NCBI GenBank assembly: GCA_951217055.1 | Contig: OX578281.1 | Span: forward strand, 27,576,101-27,640,100 | Origin: Gerris lacustris | Taxonomy: Eukaryota > Arthropoda > Insecta > Hemiptera > Gerridae | Direction: 5' to 3' | DNA: 64,000 nucleotides | In this document: positions 23,002 to 36,782 of the stretch, piece after piece | Layout: each line of letters opens with the position of its first letter | Numbering within the stretch: position 1 is the stretch's first letter | The notes under the pieces: generated by a model | Seen by the model: only the letters and a program-made list of their open reading frames with translations | Databases searched by the model: none | Told to the model about the DNA's origin: nothing | Translations under genes and position numbers: made by a program

Positions 23002-26000
23002 AATCATTTAATACACCTTTAGTGTGTGAAGTGGCTCAACTTCTGGCCTAAATAGGTGGCTTAGTTGCTACATTAGTAGCAAGACTTGAGGTTTTTAAAG
23101 ATTATTAATTATTTAGCTAGCTTAATACATCCTTAACCAACCCAAAAAAAAGATATAATTTCAAGCAGATAAAGAATTTATGTTTTTAAGTATAAATTCA
23201 TAATTTTCAATTTTTTTTTTTTAACCCTCTAAACACTCCAGAACACTTCAATACTCTAGAACATCTTAACAAAGTGTAGATGATCAATGTAATATATATA
23301 TATATGTATATCGTTAACAACTTATATATTGTAAACCAACTAATAAGTTATCATAACCAACTACAAATTTCTTAATTTTATATTAAAAAAAATGGAAATT
23401 TTGAAGCACTCGTGGCTTTATTATTGACCAGCTAGCTGATCCCTTGGCCTTCTTAAACTAAAGCTAAAATCTATCTATCTTAACTAAATCTAATACTAGC
23501 TAAGTGAATCTATAATATCTTGCTCTCAAGGACATCATATCTCCTAAAACCATCCCCAACAACTCTTAAAAGAATAATTTAAAAAAGTTATTGGGGATAA
23601 AAATCCACGAGTGTCTATCTATATAGATACTCGTCCTAGAATGTATATATAGATAAGAAATAGTTTATTTAAATCTGTATGGAGGTTTAAGGTTCTTTTT
23701 CCTACTTAATAGCTCTAAGGGTTTTGAGTTAGTCTTGATTACTTCTTTTTTTTTCCATCTCCCCCTCAACAAATTTCACCTCCTTAGGATTAAAAATTGC
23801 TTCTTAATGGGTACTTATATCCTAAGTAGAAGCTTTTATTAAAATTTGAATTTCTTAAGGGGTAGTAGTGTAAGCTGGGATTGATAACTCCCTTTTTTCA
23901 GTCAGCTGATATAATCAAGATTTACTAAAACATAAGGCTTGTTTAATTAAAAAAAATAAAAATAAAAATAAATAAATAATCATTTATTTAATAGATTTAT
24001 ATTTAAGAGTGTTTAGATAGCTTGTTCATATACGACCAGTTCTTAAATATAATATTTAAGTTTACAAATTTTCTACAATAATATATGTGAACAATTTATT
24101 TTTATCTATTATAAATAATAATTAATAGGTGTTATATTAGAACATTTAAATGTAAGAGTTTCAATTTTTATATATATATATTTTGTGTATAAAATTGGTT
24201 AGTAATATTTCCTATTTAGGCATCAATAGAATTTAGTAACAAGCTAAGTAAATTTTAAAATTGAATTAAACTATTTTTTTTTATAAATAGAAAATTATCC
24301 GTTTATTGTGTAAACTTGAAAGAATAAAAAGAAAATTAAAACTTTTTTAGTTTTAACCCCACTTATCACATGATCACTGGTGACATATATAGGTAGACAC
24401 ATATAAATATAATAATATATAGATGTTAATTTTTTTTTTTTTATTATTTGTGTTGGGCAATAAATTAATCTATATTTATTATTTTTTTTTTCAAAAGAAA
24501 ATTAGTTGTTTTTTATCTTATTCTCTTTTTAATTTATTTACTCAAATAAAAAGGGCACTTATCTAGATTGTTACTCCCCTTATAAAAACAACAGAGGAAA
24601 GTAACAATCTAAAAAAGGTGTATGGAATATTCTTCTTTTTGACTGTTACTCCCCTTATAAAATCAAATAGTGATATTCGTTTGTCTCAAAGTACATTGGA
24701 CTAAACATCCCTTTGTCTTAATAGTTATTTAGTCAGTCATTTAAATTCCAAAAAACATAGGAGAGTAACAATCTAAAGAAGTACCAAAAAATATTTATCT
24801 ACCAAAAAATATAATTTTTTAAATTTAATAAAAATGAAACTTTATAATAACTTTATAAGCCCGGGATAAAGGTGCCTTGCGGAAGATTAGTATAACTCAT
24901 AAAATTAAAAAAAGAATCCAGTTTATATGGATAGCTTTTTTCCTAAATTTCCAAGGCCAAATACCCTAAACCATTTAAAAAAGTTTAACGCAATTTACTC
25001 ATTGTTTTCCCTATGTGCTCAAAACTAACTTTTTAACTTTTTTTTAAACATTTTATGGGTTGGGCTATTTTTCCTCTGTGCGTCTTAAGTATTGATTTTT
25101 AAATCCATCTTTCAAAAAAGCAGAGAAGAAATAAAAAGTCTGGTTTTAAATTAAAGCAGAAGTTTATATCTTACATCTTCGGGTATGTGGTGCTCATGAA
25201 ATTTGGAAAATCCTTCCTTTTAAGAGTGTAAAAAGTGAGTGGCACTTTAACTTGACACTTTCTGTTTTAATTATTAGGTATATAAAAGTTAATAAAACAG
25301 AAAGGCACTTAAGTGTAAAGTAAAACTGAAAATCGTTTAGATCTCCTAAGTAGTAGGTATTTTGGAAATTTGTCAGTTTTATTATTCATTTGTCGACATA
25401 ATCACAGATCGCAATGTTTTCAAAGATATAAACCTGTTCCTGTTTTCCTCGTTATTTTCTTCATTTTCTCTTCCTATTGATACTGAAGATTAACATACTT
25501 TGGTTGATAATCGGCTTTTATACTTTTTTTTTATAGTTATGTTTGCTTAAAAAGAAAAATAAAAATGTTTATAATACTTATATTTTCCTTCTTTATCTTT
25601 TTTTCTTTAATTTCCTTATTTTATTAATTCTTTATGTACTAGAATTGTCTGTTTCATGGTAACCTTAGCTTAGAGTAAGAAGTTAATTATAATGTACTTT
25701 TTATGTAATTATATTTGATTTTCTAATCCTTAAGTTAACATTTATTTGTATTTTCTCTCCCCTTTAAATATTGGGTAATATTAATTAGTTAAGTTTGTTG
25801 AATAAAAAATTGTTTTAAAAAAAAAAAAAAATCAAATACCGTTAATTTCTTGTAACATTTTTTTCTTCTTTTAATTCTATACTATCTTTGTTTAGGGATC
25901 ACACTAATAAAGCCATTATAAACCTCCCTGTTGACCATTATACGTTAGTTTTATTGGTAATATTTTCAAATAAGACCGTGTGTGTGTGTTTAGCTATTGT

Positions 26001-26160
26001 ATTTACTGTTTAAAAGTCTATTTAAAATTCTGGGGTTAAAAAAGATACAAAACAAAAAAAGAAAGAAATGGTAATTCAATAATTTAAATTTTCAAATTTG
26101 TAGCTTTAAATTGATATACTTTTGTTATATTGGTCTTTTTTATAAAGACATTTCCTTAAA
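23002..26160. other. AT-rich non-coding stretch
   Basis: A small palindrome occurs at about 23608-23633 (CGAGTGTCTAT...ATAGATACTCG). Near 24571-24780 the word ATTGTTACTCCCCTTATAAAA occurs twice (about 24574 and 24640) and its inverse AGTAACAATCTAAA also twice (about 24600 and 24767), so decayed inverted-repeat elements are likely. No gene. Confidence 0.4.
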
Positions 26161-26164
26161 AGGC

Positions 26165-26545
26165 TATTTTACAGCAAGTACTTAGTGATCTTTAAATCTA
26201 AATAAACTTTTGAAAATGCTCATATTTAAGCAAGTAAACTTGGAAGACCAGTAATTTTAAAGCAAATACACTTGCAAATTTGGTTGTATTAAACCAGTGT
26301 CTTTAAGAAAATGGTCATTTAAAGCAAATTCAAATGGTAGAAATGATAATTTTAAACCAGAACACTGGCTAATATGGTCATTTTAAGCAAATATTGCATT
26401 TTTAAGCAATTGCTAAACTTGCAAGAATAGCCATTTCTAATAACTACACTTTACAATTGGTCATTTTTAGCAACTCCAGAAAAATTGCCTTATTAAGCAA
26501 TTATCTTTATAAAAATTGTTATTTTAAGTAAGAAAGCTTAAAATG
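26165..26545. repeat. Decayed tandem array around TGGTCATTTTAAGCAA
   Basis: Words of the form (T/G)GGTCATTTTAAGCAAAT, AAGCAA and CCATTT/TCATTT recur about every 35-50 bp, for example near 26310, 26375, 26425, 26460 and 26515, with no sharp unit length. It looks like an old, heavily mutated tandem repeat. Confidence 0.5.
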
Positions 26546-29500
26546 TGATAGTTTTACACCTTCTATTAAATTTAAACCCATTTTGATATCTAGATAAAAT
26601 AAATTGATTGCACATACAAAATATTTTTCCGATAAAATATATTTTTTATTTAAAGAAAAGAGAACAGAGCTTATTATAATATTGATTTGTAAATTATTGT
26701 AAATAAAAAATAACTATTAATGTAAGTGTTGTATTATTTTTTTTTTTCTATACCCTGTAAATAAAACGTTTTAATGTATAAAATTACCAAATTTGTGTTT
26801 TTATTTCTTTCTTAAATTTAAGAATTATACCTTGTTAATGTTTAATACAGTAACCAAACCTCCCTTGTGTAATATTTGTTATTGTATCATTGTAAATTAT
26901 TACGTTTATTTTTGTAAAGTAGGTAGATGAAAAATTCAAATGGCTGTTTTTTAAATTTGTCAGTTTTATTTAATATATATATATAGCTGAGGCTTGGATC
27001 TAAATGGTAAAAAAAATGGCTTGGATTATAGTACCTATAACATAGTGTTTGTAGTTAAATTTTTTCAAATGAACCATGTAAACACTCTAGTGTTGTAATA
27101 TATATGTCCACTAATGCTTTATTTTATTCTACCATTTTATCATCAGACTACTTTTCTTTTTTTCTTTTTTTTCAAAATAATGCACTTTTTATCTTTACAA
27201 CCATTACTTAATCCAAAAATGGTAAATAAGATAGTGACAACATTTAGAACCAAGCCACGGATAATTGATATATATAATTTAAGTTGAGCTTTAAATTCAT
27301 TTTAAAAAAGTTTTATAAATTCATAAAAATTTTAAGTTGCCATTTTTTAACTTAAAGATGGGGCATTTATTTTGTTTTATTCAAAATGTTAATAAAAATA
27401 AGGGCAAGCAAAAGAAATAAAATAATAAAATTAAAGAAATTAAAAAAAAAAAGAAAATAGAAGAAATTAAAAAAAAAAAAAGATTATATAATATACTTTA
27501 ATAAATAAATAAATGATTAAAAAACTAATTTATTTGTTTGTATTTTTTCTTCCTTTATATTGTTGTCGATATAATTATTTTCATTTGAGGGTCAAATCTA
27601 TAACTTTGAAACTTCCCTTTTCATGTGATTATATACAAAATTGTTTTGTGAAAATGCGTATGAAGCTTATCAACCTGAAATTGTAACTTGGATTATTATA
27701 AAATTGCAATAAAGTTGATATTTTGTATGTGATATAACTCAATATTTTGGTTTCTGTATCTGTCAGGTTAAGGTTAGTGTAATTATCATTTCGCAAATCG
27801 GCAGAACGTAATAGGTGGACCAAATAGTGCTGATTTCCCAGAGATTTCAAGATTGATTTCGAAAGAGAAAATTTTATCTAAATAATGCAATTTTTTCTTA
27901 AAATTCCCAAAATTTTCCTTGGCACAGACCCCCCTCCCCTTAATTCCAATGTCCTGGTTTGAACTAAACTTTTTATGGTCACCCTAAATATACAGCATAA
28001 TTATACTTCACTTACAAATACAACATATTTAAACTTTTACTTACCTTTAAAGTAATGATACAAAAAGAAACACAATGCGAGATAAAACTCCTTTCATCAA
28101 CGAAGTCCTAAAAAAAGTTATTTCAGTATGAAAAATGAAATGAAATAAATAATAATGGTGTCACCCTATTACACTATACACATACCCTGCAGGATGTATC
28201 AACAAAAATTTTGTTTTGTAATATATCACACACAATTGATCAACTTTTTTGTAAATTTTCAATAAACAAAGTTACAGCTTCACGTTGACAGGCTGCGTGC
28301 GCACTTTCATAACAAATTTTTATGTATTATTACATAAAAAGGGAGGTTTCTATATTACAGAATTGATTTCTCGGTCAAAAACAGCGATGTCATCCCTTTA
28401 CAGATTCACTATGACATTGATAAATATCCTAGTTTGATAAATGTCAAAAAAAGTTACAGAACACACTCCCAGTTAACTTGGTGACCTGCTAAAGAGATCA
28501 AAACCAATTTGCTATAAGCAGTAGCTATTGTATTTTTTTTTTAAAAAAAAAGAATAAACAGATAAATTTCAATTAGAGTTGTTTTCAGTTAAAGTTTGTT
28601 CTACAAAGTCTTGATTAAAAGAAATTTTATTTTTAAAACTGTGTATAACTGTAATTCCCATCCTTAATCCTGAAAAATATCTAAACATTATAGGCACCGT
28701 TCATAGTCTACTGTGCTGCTGCAAATGGCGACATAAGCAAGTTTTTTCTAGTTTCAGGTTTATCAGGACATTACAAATTCAGCCTTATCCTGTTCGAAAT
28801 GAAATTCAAATCCCAATTTTTAAAAATTATTTTATTTTATGATTTCTTCCTCATGGGAGAAGAAGCATTGTAGATCGTCAAAATGTAATACCAATTAGAA
28901 TAACTATCAATGCAAGTAAGGGCCTCAATCAACGTGATACAAATAGCCTTTGCACTGTTTTTATTTTAATTAAGTCTACGTCTCAACATCTTGTTGAGCT
29001 TAAACAACAGCAATAAATCCTTAAATGGTTAAGTTAACAATAAGTAAATCCCTTTTATAGTTTTCAAATTTTCTTGTAGTGGGTCTTTAAGATTGTATAA
29101 AAAACTTAAAACAATCCTTTTAGATCATTCTGGTCGAATCTTGGCTATATTTTGAATTTAGAGAAAAAATATTTAATGACTTTTGACTGTGAAAGGCTAA
29201 AATTCGGCCTAAAATCGCAAATAAAATAAAAAAAACTTTATTCACAGTAAACTAAAAGATAAAACAAAAGATTAAAATAAAAAATCTTGTTATCTAGAGA
29301 ATTAAACGTAAAGACTGAGATGCGGTTTACATTGGTGAAACTCTGCAAAAACTAGAGAACATACAAAAACAACTTAGTTTTATAACATAATAGCAAAAAA
29401 TGAAATACTGCTCTTGCCATTCATTCACTCAAAAAAAAAAGCATGAAAATGTTAAAATACTAAATGTACGGAATAAAACGAATGAAAACGCTAATACTTG

Positions 29501-29982
29501 GAAGCCACTCATGTAGCTATGACCCATGACTAATAATAACACTATAAACTATGATGAAACCAATTTAATTTGAAGATTAGGATATCTTTTTATTAAAAAA
29601 ATGTACACAATAACTTCTCTTGACTTTTACTCTTGTAGGTTTATTTATTTTATTATTATACATTTGTAATCTATAGAAAGCTTATGTTCTCTTTATAAGA
29701 GTATGAAACATTTTAGTTCGTTATAAACCTTTAAGACCTCTACCAGAACAGTAAATAGGTAATAGGTTTAATCAAATACAATCATAAAAGAAGTAGGTTA
29801 AGAAATGTTATACTCTATTAACAGCAGCAATAACTACTCATAGCAAAGCAAAAAAGTATTATGAGCATTCATACTTGTATGATAGTCATTATAAAATCAG
29901 ATTCCTGATTTGAGTTTTATTTCTGGTAAACAAATATGTATTAAATAATATCTGCATAAGAGTTTCACATCTACTTAAGAAA
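26546..29982. other. AT-rich non-coding stretch
   Basis: Long purine- or pyrimidine-biased AT-rich DNA. I see no gene, RNA gene or bounded element. Confidence 0.4.
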
Positions 29983-30263
29983 GCCTCAACAATTATCTGA
30001 TCATCATTATAACAATGTAGATCTTTGCAATAGCTTTTCTCTTGTACAGATGTTATTGATTATAAGAGTTATAAGAATGAAAGAAAAATCCCAAATAAAA
30101 GAATCAACAATTATCTATCATCATAATACAATTATCTCATCGATTAAACTTTAACAATTAAACCTCAACAATTATCTGATCATCTTTGCAAAAGCTTTTC
30201 TGTAGTACAGATGTAATTGATTACAAGAGTTATAAAAATGAAAGAAAAACCCCAAATAAAAGG
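29983..30263. repeat. Direct duplication of ~100-120 bp
   Basis: CCTCAACAATTATCTGATCA, followed by ATCTTTGCAA.AGCTTTTCT, GTACAGATGT.ATTGATTA and AAGAGTTATAA.AATGAAAGAAAAA.CCCAAATAAAAG, occurs at about 29983-30108 and again at about 30163-30263. Confidence 0.75.
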
Positions 30264-30789
30264 ATGGATGTAATAAAAGACACATGGAAAAATGACAAGC
30301 TTATCTGAGACTGATGCTTCGTTTTGTACAAATATGTGTGCAATTTTCTTATTGAAACTTGAAAGCTCCTTTATAATTTAAAAAAAAAAAAAAAAATGTC
30401 TTCATTGAAATTTGGCCATTGTAGGGTTATTAAAAAAATATTTATGGGCTAATTGATATCATAGAACTATCTTATGCCCAAAAACACAATTTTAAAGGAT
30501 GAGGCCATATAATGTTAAAATTAATTCAAAATTTGAAAACTAATGACCTTTTTTGTCCATATTTTATTTATTTTTATGCCTCTTCCTTAGAAGTGGCAAC
30601 CCTGAGCCTAATCTTAAATGCTCACTAAATACAGTAATAATGATAAAATCTAAGAATTAAATGTTTTGGATTTTGGCTAGTTCTGATCAAAGGTAATGAA
30701 ATATTTTTATATACATTGATTTCTTAATAAATAAAACAGAATAAGCAATACATGTAATTTTGTCTGAAGCCAATGTCCAATGTCTGCAT

Positions 30790-31075
30790 ACATATCCAGT
30801 TCTGCATAGATCCAAATCCCTGAGAGGTGAGTTATATTTCATTCTGATTTCTCTCCATCTTGTAATAATTTAATGTTGTTTAGATCATGATTTTTAAAAT
30901 AGCCTGTCAATTGGTGTGACACATAGCTTCCTCGTGCCCTATTATTGGACGAATGGTAACATGCTAAAATAGTGCTAGGCTCCGCTCTCACAAATAGTAT
31001 CATAGAAAAAAAAATCCTTTCTCCCTGAAATCGTGCTGGGGGCAAGTTTCCAAGGTATGGCCTCCTCTACACCAG
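30790..31075 (+). repeat. Dispersed repeat family, copy 2 (partial)
   Basis: CAATTGGTGTGACACATAGC followed by TTCCTCGTGCCCTATTATT at about 30909-30948 is homologous to 800-838 and to the inverse of about 58270-58310. The flanking part (CTGGGGGCAAGTTTCC...) is GC-richer than its surroundings. No coding. Confidence 0.45.
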
Positions 31076-33254
31076 AGTGCCCTTATGTGGAGGGTTAGCT
31101 GTATAAATATTATGTTTTCTTTTGATTTTGGGTTATAATTTGTTTAAATTATTTATTTGAATATTTTCCATTCTTTGGCTAATCTGTAATCTGTAGTGGT
31201 CGATACAATCGAGAATCCCTTCTCAGCACAATTTTGCTTGATTTATACACTTAAGAGATTATATCCCTTTGTCAAAACAGTTTATTTTTAAGATTTATAC
31301 ATTTGAAAGCTTATATCTATATATGTAATTAATAATACATTTTAGAGGTGATATCCCTTTTTCTAAATAGTACATTCGAGTGAGGCCCCCAATTTTCTAA
31401 CCCCATAATAACTACTCCCCATAAATAACTATTACATTAATAAATAATTAGTAATAACTATTTGTTAAATTATCGTTTATATCTGTTAAATTGCTTTTAT
31501 TATCTATATTTATTTACTTTTTTTTTTGTTGATGTTTGGTTTTGTTTTTATATTGCGAATTGCTGAAAAACTAGTCCTCTGTTTTAATAGTTATATCACT
31601 TTGACTGATGGTGGTTATGACTTCTTCTATGTCACAGTCACACTGAATTGTCCACCTAACTTCCACTTCTGCCTGTGTATTTATACCTATTTCTTTTTTA
31701 TTACTATCTATTACTATTACTATTTTTTTTATGACTATTCTTTTTTATTGCTATTTATTTTTATTTTTTTTTTTTTTTTTTAGCTATTTTAGTTTTTAGA
31801 TGTTCCTTCTATTTATATTTTAGTTCTTTCTTGATTATAGTCTGTTGGTATTGCATTTTTTCATAATTTTCTTCTTCCTTATTATGAAAGAATCCAAACT
31901 CTGGCTACCCTGATCTTTGGCTACCACTCTCATTGATTTATTCACATGGCTGCTTGTATTCCAAAAAAGATTAGAGACAGATCTGTCAAACATGGCTGGC
32001 TGTTGAATTTACATCTTGGTATTTACTTCAATGTATGACATTATTTCTAGTGTTTTAACTTCAGAAATTTTCTTTTCATACTACCATAAAGGGTAATTAC
32101 TATATCTGTCGACAGATGGTTTCCATTACAGTTTTGTACCGTTTCGTTTTACATTAATCTTCATAAAGTGGGCCACCAAAGCCAGGGCAGATGGCATTGC
32201 CATGGTTTAATTTGTGGCAATTATCTGAATGGTGGTGGAAAGTCGAATGACAGTCTATAAGCAGGGAGGGATGTCTCAGAGGCACTAGAGATAGCCCAAG
32301 GTGAGTTTTACTGGCTTCCAACCGAACTTGTTCTACCCTAAAGCGAAATCTTTGCCGTTTAAATTTATATGTTTTAAATGGAACTAATCTTACTTACCTG
32401 CAACTGGTGTAGTGTTTGTTTACAATATTTTTAAATTTTAATGCCAAAATTGATTAGAAATTTATCGATTAATACTTATAATTTGGTAAAACTCTATTGA
32501 CTGATTTATTGTATTGTCAGCAGTAATACCATAATCTCAAGTTTCAGCTTTCTAAGTGTCAGGAAGTGGGTCAAATTTAGGTTACAAAGATTTATCCTGG
32601 ACAATCATGTGAAAGCTAATTAAAAGCATGTAACAAATTGAATCCACATATATGTAGTTAAAAAACTCAAGCTGGATTGATGTAGCTGAATATTTAATAA
32701 AGAGTGCAGTAGGATTACTATATTGGTGTTAATTCTAATGGCGTGGGAAAAACTGACCTTGATTCAAAATGGCGGCCATTTATTTACAAAATTTGACTAT
32801 ATCTCTGAACCAATTGCAATAGAACCTTTAAAACATGAGCTTTGTAGCTTCCTTTCATGACATAAATAACTTTAGAGATAAGCTTTTATTGTGCCTAATT
32901 GGCTATTTTGACTCAACATGTCATCCATAAACATATTTGAAACCAAGTCCTCTCCTTATAATTACCACTTCTTTGAAACGTTATAATAAAAGCATTGTGT
33001 TTGGTGTGATAATTTCAAAAATAATACTGAAGCCTACTAAAGAATTAGGGATTTTTTAAAATTTTATTCCTAAGGGAGTTAATAGGGGCAAAGTAATAAA
33101 AGAAGGGGAATTGAACCAAGATAGATGATAGATGATCTTCTGAAGTTAGGGAGTTAATATTTGGGAAATCTCTACTTAATACTAGTAATAGGATTAAACA
33201 TATCCCTATATAATTAAATATAATTCAATTCCAACCCAGGTATGCGATAACACC
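31076..33254. other. Non-coding stretch
   Basis: It holds a T-rich run (about 31680-31785), the second copy of the SINE-like tail (about 32275-32365, sharing GCGAAATCTTTGCCGT with 17716) and repeat-like sequence near 32750-32890. No gene. Confidence 0.4.
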
Positions 33255-33276
33255 GGGGGGAGGGGGGGGGGGGGGG
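33255..33276 (+). repeat. G-run, G-quadruplex candidate
   Basis: Six G, one A, then fifteen G. A second run of 14 G is at 33624-33637. Confidence 0.9.
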
Positions 33277-33623
33277 TGCAGAAGAAAAATACCGCTGCTT
33301 TTCCCGAAAGATAACTTTTAAAACTGTTTCACTCAAGTACTACCTAATTGGCTTTTTTCTAATTATTTTGTCCAAAGAGAGGGGAGACAGGGGGTATAGA
33401 AATATGGTGGGAGAAGTATAGGAAACTTTTTTGCATCTAGATATTCTTGGTCAGTCAAATTACTATTTATGTTTCTTCATGGTAGTTTATAATCAAATCA
33501 AATTTAGAAAAATATTGTAAATAGCACAATCCGTAGCTAAGCACGGGATGCCAGCTAGTAAATATAAAATCGCTTATATTTAAAGGAGGATAATAAAGAT
33601 TAAATTTACCACTTCTTTTGTAC

Positions 33624-33637
33624 GGGGGGGGGGGGGG
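33624..33637 (+). repeat. Second G-run (14 G)
   Basis: Uninterrupted G tract about 350 bp from the first. The two G-runs lie just upstream of the CpG-richer block at 34 kb. Confidence 0.9.
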
Positions 33638-34019
33638 CCTCAAAAATTTACAATAGTGCATAATAATCCATTTTTAATCTTCAAAATGAAGGGGCGGGGG
33701 ACTTGTTAACGCCACATAAAATAAAAGAAAAATGTTGTAGCAATTATATCCTTGTGCGTCCTTAAAAATAAATAATACATATTTTAATTTTATCAGTGTA
33801 ATATCTACAGTAAATAGATCTTCCATGTTTTAGAAATTACATAAATAACTTATACATAATCAGATAACGATAATAATATCAAAAAATTCGTTGTGTCATT
33901 CACTTTTTTTTAAAGAAAATTGATAACGATATCATTGCATTTCATTTTGAATGATAAACTCGGTGTTTTAATATTCTTTGTTTTCAGTTTATCGATTGAG
34001 ACAAATTTTAGTACGCTTT

Positions 34020-34474
34020 TTTAAAAAGAGGAAACCAAAAAGACAAAAGGAACGACATTTTTGAAAACGTTTTTCCGGAACCGGAAGCGGAGTGTATAAT
34101 TTACGTTAACGATTTTTTTAAACAGCCCCGCCAACGGCGATCTTCTATTTCAGAATAATATAAAAATAGTCGTTTGCTGAAATAAATTTCTATTATTGTT
34201 TGGACGGAAAATAGAAAAAGAGATTGTGGGATTTCGTAAAAATATATTTTTAGTGGAGTAGCGAAATGGTAACGCTATCTAGGGGGCACAGCATGTTAAC
34301 CTATATCCTGTTTATTTGGTTCGCCTGTGATACGCTTCGGCCGTCCAAGTCGGGTTTTCCACCGAAAAGTTTCTGACTTTTAAAAATCTCCGTCGAAATG
34401 GTGTCGACCAGATATCCGGGAAATATATCGGGCGAGACGAAGTAGCAGCCGTCGACCAGGGAAATCGGTATCCA
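34020..34474 (+). promoter_or_regulatory. Candidate promoter and 5' UTR exon of the BTB gene
   Basis: This block is clearly richer in G+C and CpG than the DNA on either side. It contains an ETS/GABP-type word ACCGGAAGCG (34080-34089). On the plus strand it ends with TCCAAG|GTAAGT, a consensus splice donor at 34475. The first coding exon of the BTB gene starts at an acceptor (TTCTAG, 45007-45012) one base before AATGG, so a non-coding upstream exon is expected, and this is the best candidate in range. The transcription start is unknown. A short upstream ORF lies at 34266. The link to the BTB gene is inferred from strand, order and splice signals only. Confidence 0.42.
34266..34376 (+). other. 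Possible upstream ORF (36 codons)
   Basis: An ATG at 34266 in context GAAATGG opens a frame starting MVTLSRGHSMLTYILFIWFA and closing at TGA 34374-34376, before the splice donor. If the block is a 5' UTR exon, this would be an upstream ORF able to dampen translation. No homology recognised. Confidence 0.25.
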
Positions 34475-36782
34475 AGGTAAGTCTCGGCCCCGGACCCCGT
34501 CCGAAATACCCGTGACACATATTCCGTGGGACACGTCCCACCGGAGTCCATTGTGCAATAGCCTTGAAAAGGTATCATCTGGGTAAATAACAAGTTAAAA
34601 TCGGCTGATCGCTAAAATCATATGTCTTCGGTATACGCGCCCTTTTATTCAATTTATCCGTTTCCCGACAAAAATACACTCGGATTAAAATGACATCTCG
34701 ATGTCTCAAGATATAAGTTGATTTTGGAGAGGGGCCTAGTCACTATCTCGGCTCTCTACCCACTTTCCTCTGTTTACCTCTATATTATTATCAGTCCTCG
34801 TCGACGTCTCTTATTTTTATTAATATTACAGGTTTTAATCGCCTATTTAAACAGAGTTTCATGTTGTAAGCCATTTGGATGCGAGTATAAACACAGGCAT
34901 TTATCGAGCACTAAATCGCTAGTACCTACCAATATGGGTGAGCCTGCAATGTTTATTTTTAGTTGCCTACATTCCAAAAGAAATTCAAGCGTATTACCCG
35001 TTGTTTTACGTAGTTTATCGACCGACGTTTCGCATTTTTACCGAGTTTTTGTTTGTGGCCTCGACGTAGGGTTTTAGTTTATTATTGGGACAGTTTTCAT
35101 ATCTGTCGGAAATAACTGTTTACTTTTTATCATAGACCCACATAGTTTTGTTTAGGATTCCCGACGGTCTGACTTTATCTCGGTTCTGTACGTTCTTAAA
35201 GTTCTCTATCGATTTGAACGTTCCAAATTCGATTGTTCGATGTTTACCAACTCTAAATGATAAATAACGTAACCGTAACTTATAGCATTCAGTCTTCAAC
35301 TGTTAAAATTAAGACCTATTTTTAAACAGAATAATATTTATTTTAGATCGGGATACTCATTAGATATATTTTTCTGCGACTCGTTAAATATACGCTAATT
35401 GTTAGCTGTGTTCGGTGCATATTTTTGATCAATTATTTCGTCTCCTGTAAGGTTACGGAAGATATAGCTTTGTAACCGCGGAGTAACCTTCTTCTTAAGG
35501 ACTTGGAGGTTGTGCCACTTATGCTTTATAGATCTGCCCATTGTTTGTAAATAATCGCACTTGGGCGAACTTTAATTTTCCTTTACGAGTTTCAAATGAG
35601 CCATTTTTAATACTTTTATTCGGATCGGAAGTGTTTGAGTTTGGAATTTATCGGTTATGGATAGGAGAGCTGGTGGTTAGCCATGAAAGTCAGCTATTTC
35701 GAGCCAAAACTTTCTTAATGAGTCAATACTCCACTGCATACTCCCACTTAAGTAACGAAGGTATTAATTTGCTTTTATATTTACATTCAACACGTTACAA
35801 TTATATTTTTGGATACCTGATTAATTAAACTAATGTTAATTCTAAAATTAAATCATTTTGAAGTGAAGGTTAAGTGGGTCTTTATATAAACATATAAACA
35901 TACTACGTATTTGTAACATTTACTGTTAAAATGTTGTAGAAAATGAATTATAATATAATTTAGCAATATTGTAAACATCGTAAATGAATCCAACATAATG
36001 ATGCTAAGATATCTTTACTTCATATCTAATATAATTTAGTCTATTTAATTTCATTTTAGCAATATGTATGCTAGTAGATATTATAAAATCGAATATTACA
36101 TTTCGATTTATTTAAGGATTAATTATCACCTCTATTTAATTTCTAGTAATTGCCCTTCTGATAACAATTATGTTGTTTGTTCCATGTTTAAAGAGTTTTC
36201 CTCCCTATTATATTTTATAATCCAGTTACAATTTAGTTTTGGTTACTAACCTATTATTTTATAGTTGTATTATTTAATTTATTTTTTACTACTTCAATAA
36301 TTTATTACTTTTTATGTGTTATAAATTGGCCAAAGATAAATGTTCCATGGTCTGGTAATATAGTAGACAAACCATAGCATATGTCTCACCTTAATCTATC
36401 ATATTATATACTAAATAAAGAAAATATAAGTAGTTTTACCATGAATTAGATTGTGAATATGTGAATCTAAATCATGAATATTTATAATACCTAAGAACTT
36501 TGTTTTACAAATACCTAAAAGTATTAACATTTGTGAATTGAAATTCAAGGAATATTTTATTAATGACTCACATGCAACTACTACATGCTTATCTTAATAT
36601 CAAAGATACAAAAATACATGAAACTTTAGGTTGTTTCTTTTGAGAATACTGAAACAGAATATGTGTGGAGAACAGTATGTGAAACATTTATTTTAAAATA
36701 CATTATTAATTGAAGAAAATGTATTTACAATAAACAAAACATTAGTAACTTTATTTATAGGAATGAAAGGGAAAGTTCAGAA
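34475..36782. other. Putative first intron, CpG-richer near its start
   Basis: The first ~1.3 kb (to about 35800) keeps the higher CpG content and may hold regulatory elements. Beyond that it returns to AT-rich sequence. The open frames here show no family features. Confidence 0.35.

Noticed and set aside
31526..31783. Membrane-like 85-codon ORF ending in a Phe/Tyr run
   Set aside because: Low-complexity T-rich DNA; the hydrophobic run is a translation of poly-T.
34301..35077. ORFs of 85-119 codons in the CpG-richer block
   Set aside because: They overlap on both strands, have no family motifs, and are explained by the lower stop-codon density of GC-richer DNA.
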